In this document: piece by piece, positions 10,098 to 16,917 of the stretch | Numbering within the stretch: the first letter of the stretch is position 1 | Layout of the letters: every line of letters starts with the position of its first letter | Assembly (NCBI GenBank): GCA_902602655.1 | Contig: CACKRM010000008.1 | Span: 1 to 34,607, forward strand | DNA: 34,607 bases | From: an uncultured Pelagibacteraceae bacterium | GTDB taxonomy: Bacteria > Pseudomonadota > Alphaproteobacteria > Pelagibacterales > Pelagibacteraceae | Reading direction: 5' to 3' | Made by a program: the position numbers and the translations under genes | The notes under the pieces: model-generated | Database searches by the model: none | What the model was told of the DNA's origin: nothing | What the model saw: only the letters and a program-made list of their open reading frames with translations

Positions 10098-11057
10098 ATG
10101 AAAAAAAAAATTACTTTAATAGGAGCAGGACAGATTGGCGGGACATTAGCCCATCTTATTGCAATAAAAAAATTAGGTGACATAGTTCTTTTTGATGTAG
10201 CGGAGGGAATAGCTAAAGGTAAAGCATTAGATATAGCGCAATCATCACCAATTGATAATTTTGATGTAAACCTTAGTGGAACAAATAATTATGAAGATAC
10301 TAAAAACTCCGATGCAATCATAATCACTGCTGGTGTACCTCGTAAACCTGGAATGACAAGAGATGATCTTCTTGGAATAAATTTAAAAATTATAAAACAA
10401 GTATCTGAGGGAATAAAAAGCACATCTCCTAATGCTTTTGTGATTTGTATCACAAACCCCCTAGACGTAATAGTTATGGCCCTTCAAAGGTATTCAAAAT
10501 TTCCAAAAAACAAAGTTGTGGGTATGGCGGGTATACTTGATTCTTCTAGATTTAAATATTTTTTATCTAAAGAATTAAAGGTTCCAATTGGAGATGTTGA
10601 AACCTTAGTTTTAGGTGGCCATGGAGATACAATGGTTCCAATGTTAAACCATACTAAAATTAGAGGAGAGCCAATCGAAAATTTTATTAAGTCAGGAAAA
10701 ATTACTAAAGATAATATCGAAAAAATTGTTGATCGAACTAGAAAAGGTGGAGCTGAAATTGTTAAATATTTAGAAAAAGGGTCAGCCTATTATGCTCCAG
10801 CCGCCTCCGGAGTTCAGATGCTGGAGAGTTATTTGAAAGATTTAAAAAAAGAACTACCTTGTGCAGCTTTTCTAGAAAACGAATATGGCGCAAAAGATAT
10901 TTATGCGGGTGTTCCAGTTATTATTGGGAAGAATGGTGTTGAAAAAGTTGTGCAAATAAATTTATCAGAAAATGAGAAAAATCAGTTTGATAAATCTATT
11001 AACGCAGTAAAAGAACTTTTTGATGCTGCTAAAAAAATTGACCCAGAGTTAGAATAA
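10098..11057 (+). CDS. mdh: malate dehydrogenase
   Basis: Mdh interconverts malate and oxaloacetate with NAD+. It is of the LDH-like alphaproteobacterial type (319 residues): NAD-binding ITLIGAGQIGGTLAHL at the N-terminus, mobile-loop VPRKPGMTRDDLL with R82 and R88 for the dicarboxylate, ITNPLDVIVM (N120), and the proton-relay H175 in GGHGDTMVP. Arg rather than Gln in the specificity loop supports malate over lactate. It closes the + strand TCA segment on the left. The accessory block begins just 1 base after its stop codon, and sucC, with which it would be expected to be co-transcribed, is 7.6 kb away. Confidence 0.97.
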   Translation: MKKKITLIGAGQIGGTLAHLIAIKKLGDIVLFDVAEGIAKGKALDIAQSSPIDNFDVNLSGTNNYEDTKNSDAIIITAGVPRKPGMTRDDLLGINLKIIKQVSEGIKSTSPNAFVICITNPLDVIVMALQRYSKFPKNKVVGMAGILDSSRFKYFLSKELKVPIGDVETLVLGGHGDTMVPMLNHTKIRGEPIENFIKSGKITKDNIEKIVDRTRKGGAEIVKYLEKGSAYYAPAASGVQMLESYLKDLKKELPCAAFLENEYGAKDIYAGVPVIIGKNGVEKVVQINLSENEKNQFDKSINAVKELFDAAKKIDPELE

Positions 11058-11058
11058 A

Positions 11059-12606
11059 TTGAAAATTTTTTACCATAATCAAAATAAAATCTATTTTATT
11101 TTACTACTTATAAGTTCTTTATTTTTCAATTTTTATTATGGTTACAGGGGTATACTGCCTATCGATAGTTTTTTAATATTTGATGCTGGTTTTAATGTTC
11201 TAAACGGTTATCACCCTTTTAAAGATTACTGGTCAATAACAGGTCCTTTACTAGATTATTTACAATCCTCCTTATTTTTTTTATTTGATGTGAGTTGGTT
11301 TAGTTATGTTTTACACGGAACATTGATAAATGTTTTGATAACTTTATTTTGTTTTTATTTCTTTAAAAAAATTGGACTTAATTATTTTTTCTCTTTTATA
11401 TATTCACTTGGAATATCAATATTAGCTTACCCCAACATTGGAACTCCGTTTGTTGACCACCATGCTGTCATTTTTACACTTATATCAGTATGTTTTTTGT
11501 CATTAGGGATTTTATATGAAAAAAATTTTTATTATCTTTTAAGCTCAGTTTTTTTGGTTTTATCTTTTTTTTCTAAACAAATACCTTCGGCATATTTTTT
11601 TATTCTAATTATATTTTTTTTATTTACTGATTTTTATTATCTTAAAGAAAAAAGACTTAGTTATCTTACATATTTTTTTACAGGCCTGATTTTATGTGTG
11701 TGTTTTGTTTATCTTTTTTTTCTTTTTAATGGAATATCCATAGATGATTTTTTAATTCAATATTTAATGTATCCTTTCAGCCTTGGTAAAGATCGTGTTT
11801 TTAATATTGGTTTTGATTTTAAAAATATAATAGGCCAATTCAAGTTTTTATATTTATCAATACTCCCTTTGTTATTTATTACAATATTTAGTTTAAAAAA
11901 AGGAATAATTAAGAAAAAATTTTTTTTATTTGCTGTTTTAAATTTAAGTGCCACATTTATTTTCATCTACTCTCAATTGACAACTAAGAATCAGATTTTT
12001 ATCTTTTTTTTGATCCCTTTTTTTTCAGCACTTTCTCATATTTTTTTAATTAAGTTTTATAATAAAAATTACTTAATTTATCTCCTAGTCGGAGCATTTA
12101 TTTTTTCTACAACAAAGTACCATGTAAGATTTAATCATCTTAAAAAATTTATTGAACTTGAAACAACAGATTTCAACAAGGCTGTTAATGGCAATATGTT
12201 GGATGAAAGTTTTAGTGGATTAAAATGGTTAAACTCAGAATTTAATGATCCAAAAAAAGAAATGGCAATTTTGATTGAAATGAAAAATTTAATTATTAAT
12301 GATAGTAAAAGAAAGTTCGTAATAACTGATTATCAATTTTTTAATAGCCTGACTGGTAACTTATATTTGTCTCCTAGTAAGTGGTATGACGTTAGAAGTG
12401 TCCCACCTCAGAACAGTGATTACTTTGAAGATTACAAAAAGTTTTTTTTAAAACGCATAAAAAAAGATCGAATTGAAATAGTTTATATTATAGGAAGTGG
12501 AAAAAAAGAATATATCACTAATATAATCGATGACAAAAATTGTATAAAGTTTCAGAAAATCAATAAAATTTCTTTTAAGATTAATCTAACAGATTGTAAA
12601 ATTTAA
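11059..12606 (+). CDS. multi-pass membrane protein, probable GT-C fold glycosyltransferase
   Basis: The product (515 residues) is a polytopic membrane protein: an N-terminal span (about 11-28), a short periplasmic loop rich in acidic and aromatic residues (GILPIDSFLIFDAGFNVLNG, D36 and D42; then HPFKDYWSITG), about nine further hydrophobic spans to residue ~355, and a soluble C-terminal part. This is the layout of GT39/GT83-like enzymes (PMT, ArnT) that use polyprenyl-phosphate sugars as donors, with catalytic acids in the first loop. I do not recognise a named family member. The TTG at 11059 is chosen because no in-frame ATG occurs until well inside the membrane domain; it lies 1 base after the mdh stop, so translation may be coupled to mdh. 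Its stop TAA overlaps, on the opposite strand, the stop of the GT2 gene. Base composition is visibly more AT-rich than mdh, suggesting acquisition. Confidence 0.75.
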   Translation: MKIFYHNQNKIYFILLLISSLFFNFYYGYRGILPIDSFLIFDAGFNVLNGYHPFKDYWSITGPLLDYLQSSLFFLFDVSWFSYVLHGTLINVLITLFCFYFFKKIGLNYFFSFIYSLGISILAYPNIGTPFVDHHAVIFTLISVCFLSLGILYEKNFYYLLSSVFLVLSFFSKQIPSAYFFILIIFFLFTDFYYLKEKRLSYLTYFFTGLILCVCFVYLFFLFNGISIDDFLIQYLMYPFSLGKDRVFNIGFDFKNIIGQFKFLYLSILPLLFITIFSLKKGIIKKKFFLFAVLNLSATFIFIYSQLTTKNQIFIFFLIPFFSALSHIFLIKFYNKNYLIYLLVGAFIFSTTKYHVRFNHLKKFIELETTDFNKAVNGNMLDESFSGLKWLNSEFNDPKKEMAILIEMKNLIINDSKRKFVITDYQFFNSLTGNLYLSPSKWYDVRSVPPQNSDYFEDYKKFFLKRIKKDRIEIVYIIGSGKKEYITNIIDDKNCIKFQKINKISFKINLTDCKI

Positions 12607-13466
12607 GTTTTAAAGTTTAATACGTTTTTTACAATTTTTGATTTTTTAAAAAGAAAATTATTATTTAAATTAATAATTAAAAGACTAAGATTTAAAAATA
12701 TTAGTAATAAAGATAAAATTATGTTTATTTGTATATTTAGACCTATGCCAAAAATTAAAATTATAAATAAAATTGATCTAAGAAAAACCTGTGGTAAAAA
12801 AACTGAGATAATATTTAAAGAATGTTTAATTAAAAAAAACAAACTCACTTTTGAGTCTCCATAATACCTCTTTCTTTTTCTAAGATAACATTTTTTAATA
12901 CCCTTATAATTTTTAAGTATACCAGCTGAATAAGCGAGACCTAGATTTCTATTAATTAAAATTTTATTTAATAATTTACCATTAAAACTACTAAAATTTC
13001 CAAAATCGATATATTTTCCCGTTAAAATAAATGTGAAGATTAACCTACAATAATTTAGAATTTTATAAAAAAAAATTTCAGTTCTTTTTAATCTATTTGC
13101 AGTAATAATTAAATTTGGATTTGCTAAAGAAAGTTTTATCATTTTTGTTATCTTAGTTGGATCATCTTCCCCGTCAGAGTCTATGATAGTAATTATTGAT
13201 TTGTCTATTTTATTCTTTAAATGAACTAGAGCCGTATAGATGGCTTTTTGGCTTCCTAAATTTCTTGATAGATTTAATATTTTTATTTTTTTTATATTTT
13301 TTAATTTTTTAAAACTTAAATTAGGCTTAATGGTTGAACAGTCATTAATTACAAAAATTGAAAAATGTCCTTTTAAGTTTTTAAGGTTCTTATCAATTTC
13401 AAAAATTAATTTATTTAAAGATTTCCAGTCATTAAAAGTCGGAGTGATAATTGTAAAATTTTTCAT
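12603..13466 (-). CDS. GT2 family glycosyltransferase, polyprenyl-phosphate type
   Basis: The N-terminal catalytic domain has the GT-A layout of DPM1/GtrB/ArnC-like enzymes: FTIITPTFNDWKSLN (4-18), a VINDCST nucleotide-binding strand (39-45), NLSRNLGSQKAIYTAL (65-80) and the metal-binding acidic motif DSDGEDDP (96-103). The C-terminus (about 215-272) has two hydrophobic spans, as in GtrB-like transferases that load a sugar onto undecaprenyl phosphate at the inner face of the membrane. Family knowledge therefore predicts formation of a polyprenyl-P-sugar donor; the sugar is unknown. It is the second gene of a two-gene operon with the methyltransferase, whose stop is directly adjacent to this ATG. 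The 3' end meets the preceding + strand gene with overlapping stop codons. The two GT-C-like proteins of the block are natural users of its product. Confidence 0.82.
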   Translation of the reverse strand: MKNFTIITPTFNDWKSLNKLIFEIDKNLKNLKGHFSIFVINDCSTIKPNLSFKKLKNIKKIKILNLSRNLGSQKAIYTALVHLKNKIDKSIITIIDSDGEDDPTKITKMIKLSLANPNLIITANRLKRTEIFFYKILNYCRLIFTFILTGKYIDFGNFSSFNGKLLNKILINRNLGLAYSAGILKNYKGIKKCYLRKRKRYYGDSKVSLFFLIKHSLNIISVFLPQVFLRSILFIILIFGIGLNIQINIILSLLLIFLNLSLLIINLNNNFLFKKSKIVKNVLNFKT

Positions 13467-13994
13467 TCAAAACTTTGTATAATATATATCTGTCATAAAG
13501 AAAATATTTGATTTTTTTTTCAAGAAAGTTGTTTTTTTTAGTAAAATATTTATCTGTTCTTTATACGTTGACATTGTATTTTCATGTGCTTTACGATTCC
13601 CAGTTAAAAATTTTCCAATCTTACTTAAAATGTTTTGTTTGCCTAAACCAACTATGATTTTTGAATTAGGATTCATCTCTCTCAATTCATCCAATAAATT
13701 GCTAATCTCCTCTGGTCTCATATACATAAGCACATGATTAAAAACAATTATATCAAATTTAAGATTTTTGTAGCTTTTTAAGTCAGAAAACTCTTCTTTT
13801 ATATCATAGTTAAGCACCTTCACATTCTTCAGAGTTTTACTTAAAATTTTTTGACCACATCCAAAATCTAATATTGTTTTTTTTGTATCATCTAAATCTG
13901 CAATCTTTATAATGTTTTTTATTATTGAAATAAAATAAACTTTTTGAAAAAAATCATTATAATCTGTAGTTGGTATTTTGTTTAAGTTATACAT
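13467..13994 (-). CDS. small class I SAM-dependent methyltransferase
   Basis: The protein is 175 residues and shows the class I methyltransferase order: motif I TILDFGCGQKILSK (GxGxG-like, residues 40-53, DFGCG at 43-47), an acidic residue after strand 2 (VLNYDIKEEF, D64), and motif IV FDIIVFNHVLMYM (about 80-92) preceding a helix and VGLGKQN. These residues bind S-adenosylmethionine. The acceptor cannot be read from the sequence; sugar or lipid methylation is plausible from the neighbours. The ATG at 13994 is the first and is preceded by a consensus-like -10 element 9 bases upstream. It is followed with no spacer by the GT2 gene. The divergent flavoprotein gene starts 51 bases away. Confidence 0.8.
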   Translation of the reverse strand: MYNLNKIPTTDYNDFFQKVYFISIIKNIIKIADLDDTKKTILDFGCGQKILSKTLKNVKVLNYDIKEEFSDLKSYKNLKFDIIVFNHVLMYMRPEEISNLLDELREMNPNSKIIVGLGKQNILSKIGKFLTGNRKAHENTMSTYKEQINILLKKTTFLKKKSNIFFMTDIYYTKF

Positions 13995-14003
13995 TGTTTT
14001 AAG

Positions 14004-14032
14004 ATTATAGTGCAGAAATCATGGTTTAGAAA
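14004..14032 (-). promoter_or_regulatory. candidate promoter for the methyltransferase-GT2 operon
   Basis: Reading the minus strand there is a perfect TATAAT at 14009-14004 with a weak -35-like TTTCTA at 14032-14027 (17-base spacer). The -10 ends 9 bases before the ATG, so initiation at the usual distance would leave only a 2-3 base leader. In DNA this AT-rich a TATAAT arises often by chance, so this is only a candidate. The same 51-base gap must also hold the promoter of the divergent flavoprotein gene. Confidence 0.3.
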
Positions 14033-14045
14033 TAATAATTTATTT

Positions 14046-15416
14046 ATGAATTTAAAAACTGTTGTTATAGGAAGTGGATTATCAAGTTTATCTTTTGTAG
14101 ATAAATTTTTGGAAAAAAACGATTCTATTGATTTAATATCTCCAGATTTTGAATTTTTAAATAAAGAAGAATTTTTTCCAAACAAACATATATACAATGA
14201 TTTGCCACATCAAATTTATAGTTACATGGATAAAATTAATCATTATTTCCATTTTAACAAAATTTCAGTAGATAAAAATGCAAAAGTCTTAGGCTCTTTA
14301 GAATTTGGTGGGTTATCAAATTATTGGGGCTGTCAAATGGATCAAAATTTTATAGATGATCTTATCGGTTATAATAAAAAAAGCAAAAATGAGATAATAA
14401 ATTCATTTTTTGAAATTTTAAAAAAATTTAAATTACTAGGAAGTTTTTCACACAAAAAAAGAAAATATGAAAACGATTACAAAGTGGACTCTTTTTTTGA
14501 AAAGCTTTTAAAGAAAAAATTTAAAGATTTGGTCACTATAAAACCCATGTTGGCTTATTCAAACAATACAAAACTCATTCCAAAAAATTACTATGAAAAA
14601 TTTCTTAAAAAAAGAAAAATTAAAATTCACAATTATTTTGTAGAAAGAATAATTTACGAAAATAATGGTGTCATTTTAAAATGTAGAAATCAAAGTGAAT
14701 TAAAAACTTTTTATGCAAAAAAGGTAATTCTCGGCTGTGGCACGCTGGCTACTACAAAATTATTAATGGAATTTCTTAAAATTAAAGAAGAAGTGCGTAT
14801 AAAACATCATCCAAGATTGGTTTCTGTTTTTTTTTCAAAATTTAAAATAAAAAATATTTTTACATCTGCAAGCTCACAACTACATCTAAGAAGTAAAAAA
14901 AAAAGTAATTCTTTTGTTGTTGATTTTAGATCTGGAAATAAAACAATCATTGAGTCCGCAACAAAATTAAAAAAATATTTAATTCCATTTAAAATAATAC
15001 TTAGCCTTTTTAAAAATTTTATTATATTTTCAAATATTTTGTTAGACTCAAACCATAGTAATTTATTTATGAAAATGCAGACTAATGGTAAGATTAACAT
15101 TTATTCGAAACCTAAAAATACAACAGATGTTTTAAAAAAAATACATAAAAAAATTTTTAACATCTTGCGTAATGAAAAAATGATTTTACCACTCTCTAAA
15201 AACTTTTTCCCTGGGTATGGAAATGATTTTCATTATTTTGGCACTTTAACGAATAATAAAAAAAAGAAACTTTCTATAAACCAAAATTGCCAACTAAAAG
15301 GATATAAAAATATTTATGTTATTGACGGCTCAGTTTTTGATTTTAAAGTCAATAAATATCCATTAGGTGTGATTATGGCCAATGCGAGAAGAATAGCCAA
15401 GAAAATTAATAAATGA
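14046..15416 (+). CDS. GMC-like FAD-dependent oxidoreductase
   Basis: A dinucleotide-binding motif opens the protein (LKTVVIGSGLSSLSFVDKF, residues 3-21). The FGGLSNYWGC stretch (87-96) corresponds to the GMC GGxSxxWGG region, VILGCGTLATTKLL to the GMC AGAxxTxxLL signature, and the C-terminal NIYVIDGSVF...PLGVIMANARRIA to the GMC C-terminal domain. It should oxidise an alcohol to a carbonyl. The active-site His is probably H396 (FHYFGTL), but the second catalytic residue, usually Asn just before Pro, appears to be Y438. A hydrophobic, lysine-punctuated segment (about 311-333) suggests membrane contact. I choose ATG 14046 over GTG 14010 because it lies two residues before the Rossmann strand and leaves 51 bases to the divergent gene. 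The ATGA overlap with the aminotransferase gene argues for a shared pathway. Confidence 0.78.
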   Translation: MNLKTVVIGSGLSSLSFVDKFLEKNDSIDLISPDFEFLNKEEFFPNKHIYNDLPHQIYSYMDKINHYFHFNKISVDKNAKVLGSLEFGGLSNYWGCQMDQNFIDDLIGYNKKSKNEIINSFFEILKKFKLLGSFSHKKRKYENDYKVDSFFEKLLKKKFKDLVTIKPMLAYSNNTKLIPKNYYEKFLKKRKIKIHNYFVERIIYENNGVILKCRNQSELKTFYAKKVILGCGTLATTKLLMEFLKIKEEVRIKHHPRLVSVFFSKFKIKNIFTSASSQLHLRSKKKSNSFVVDFRSGNKTIIESATKLKKYLIPFKIILSLFKNFIIFSNILLDSNHSNLFMKMQTNGKINIYSKPKNTTDVLKKIHKKIFNILRNEKMILPLSKNFFPGYGNDFHYFGTLTNNKKKKLSINQNCQLKGYKNIYVIDGSVFDFKVNKYPLGVIMANARRIAKKINK

Positions 15417-16663
15417 AAATTTTTAGAATAAATCTTTATTTATCGATAACAAATTTTTTTAAAACTTTTTTTCACCAAAATAGTTTTAAGAATGAAAAAA
15501 TCATAAAAAGAATACTTAAAAAAACAAATAATAAAAAACTTATTTTATTAACGAGTCAGTGTAGAGTTTCGTTCTTATTAATATTAGATTATTTAAAGAA
15601 ATTTTATAGGAAAAAGAATGAAATTATTGTATGTGCATACAATCTACCAGAAATGGTTAACATTGCTATTAACTTAAATTTTAAAGTAATTTACTGCGAC
15701 CTGAACTATGAAAATGGTTTCTTTGACATAAATGAATTAAAAAAAAAAATTACATCCAAAACATCTTCGATACTTTTAACAAATATGTTCAACAATTACG
15801 ATCAAGGTCTACAAGTAAAAAAACTATGTGAGAAAAAAAAAATTTTTTTAATAGAGGATAACGCCATTTATTTTGATAATTTTTCGAAAAAAAAAGGTAA
15901 AAAGAAATATAGTGGAAGTCTAGGTGATTTTTCAATTTATAGTTTTAATATTATGAAAAATATATCAGCTCTCTATGGAGGTGCAGTAGCAACGAATAAT
16001 AAAAATTTTTATAATTTTGCATCAAATGAAATAAACCAATATAATAATTTTCCTAGATATCTTTTGTTAAAACAATCCTTTATATTTTTTATATTAAAAT
16101 TATTATCCGTAAAGTTTTTGTATAAAAATATTTTTTTTTATATAATTAGAGCTGCACATTTATCTCGTATTAATTTTCTTTTAATGCTTTTTTATCCTTC
16201 ACTAAAATTTAAAAAGATTAAATTTCCTAATTTTTACTTCACTAAATTAACAAATTTTTCAAGATCGTTAATTTATTTACAACTAATAAATCTTAAAAAA
16301 CGTTTAGAAAACCAAAAGCTTCGAAAACAAAATAACATTTATTATTATAAAAAATTTTCAAGTCTAGACTCAAAGAATATAAGGGTTATTAAAATCAAAG
16401 ATTTTGATTTTCAAAACTTCATCGATTTCCCTGTTTTAGTTAATAGAAGAGCTGATCTAAACAAATACCTGCTTGAAAATGGAATAGAAGCTAGAGTTTA
16501 TTATTACAAAAATTGTGAAAAAATATTTTCAAAAAAAAATATTAAATGTAGAAATGCGAATCGTTACGATCAAGAATTGATTTGTTTTCCAAATCATAAA
16601 AAAATTGGTAAAAAGTATATTGATTATTTAATAAATAAAATTTTAGTTTTTTATAAAATTTAG
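15413..16663 (+). CDS. DegT/DnrJ/EryC1/StrS-family PLP aminotransferase-like protein
   Basis: The fold order is that of sugar aminotransferases: a TSQCRVSFLLIL stretch (48-59) in place of SGTxAL, the PLP-stacking region, IEDNA with D149 at the pyridine-nitrogen position, and GDFSIYSFNIMKNISALYGGAVATN (171-195), where K182 is the expected Schiff-base lysine. Such enzymes transfer an amino group from glutamate or glutamine to a keto sugar. Odd is a long hydrophobic insertion at about 218-262 with scattered Lys/Arg, and a lysine-rich N-terminus; both suggest a membrane-associated version. The start overlaps the flavoprotein stop (ATGA), so oxidation followed by transamination of one substrate is a reasonable inference. 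Length 416. Its stop overlaps the stop of the small gene on the other strand by 4 bases. Confidence 0.8.
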   Translation: MKIFRINLYLSITNFFKTFFHQNSFKNEKIIKRILKKTNNKKLILLTSQCRVSFLLILDYLKKFYRKKNEIIVCAYNLPEMVNIAINLNFKVIYCDLNYENGFFDINELKKKITSKTSSILLTNMFNNYDQGLQVKKLCEKKKIFLIEDNAIYFDNFSKKKGKKKYSGSLGDFSIYSFNIMKNISALYGGAVATNNKNFYNFASNEINQYNNFPRYLLLKQSFIFFILKLLSVKFLYKNIFFYIIRAAHLSRINFLLMLFYPSLKFKKIKFPNFYFTKLTNFSRSLIYLQLINLKKRLENQKLRKQNNIYYYKKFSSLDSKNIRVIKIKDFDFQNFIDFPVLVNRRADLNKYLLENGIEARVYYYKNCEKIFSKKNIKCRNANRYDQELICFPNHKKIGKKYIDYLINKILVFYKI

Positions 16664-16917
16664 TTTTTAATTTCTTTTTGTATCTTATTTATGAAAGATC
16701 TAATAAGAGCCGCATCTTCTTGAGTTAGATATCGATCTTTTTTTATAGCAACATTCATTTCAGATCTAATTTTGTTTTTTATATGTTCTATATTTTCTTT
16801 AGAACTAAGTTTATTAATTTCGCTTTCTAACCTATTAATTTGCATCCCGATAGTAATTTGGAAAAGTACAAATAAACATACACAAATAATAATTGTTTTA
16901 TAAAAAAATAATTTCAT
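16660..16917 (-). CDS. small single-span membrane protein, unknown function
   Basis: The 85-residue product has one N-terminal hydrophobic span (about 5-25) followed by a charged helical region with heptad-like spacing (QINRLESEINKLSSKENI) and a lysine-rich end, so it is probably anchored in the inner membrane with a coiled-coil tail. I do not recognise a family. The ATG overlaps the stop of the upstream GT-C-like gene by 4 bases, a strong sign of translational coupling and of a possible subunit role. Being short, it deserves caution, but the coupling, a membrane segment at the right place and the tight packing on both sides support a real gene. Confidence 0.65.
   Translation of the reverse strand: MKLFFYKTIIICVCLFVLFQITIGMQINRLESEINKLSSKENIEHIKNKIRSEMNVAIKKDRYLTQEDAALIRSFINKIQKEIKN

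Noticed and set aside
14010-14045. GTG at 14010 as start of the flavoprotein
   Set aside because: It would add 12 residues without family similarity and leave only 15 bases between divergent starts; ATG 14046 stands directly before the FAD-binding strand.
14895-15749. A10 tract at 14895-14904 in the flavoprotein gene and A11 tract at 15739-15749 in the aminotransferase gene as phase-variation switches
   Set aside because: Equally long A tracts (A11 at 20949-20959, A10 at 22300-22309) occur inside the housekeeping gene sucA, so they reflect base composition and Lys codons; both frames are intact.
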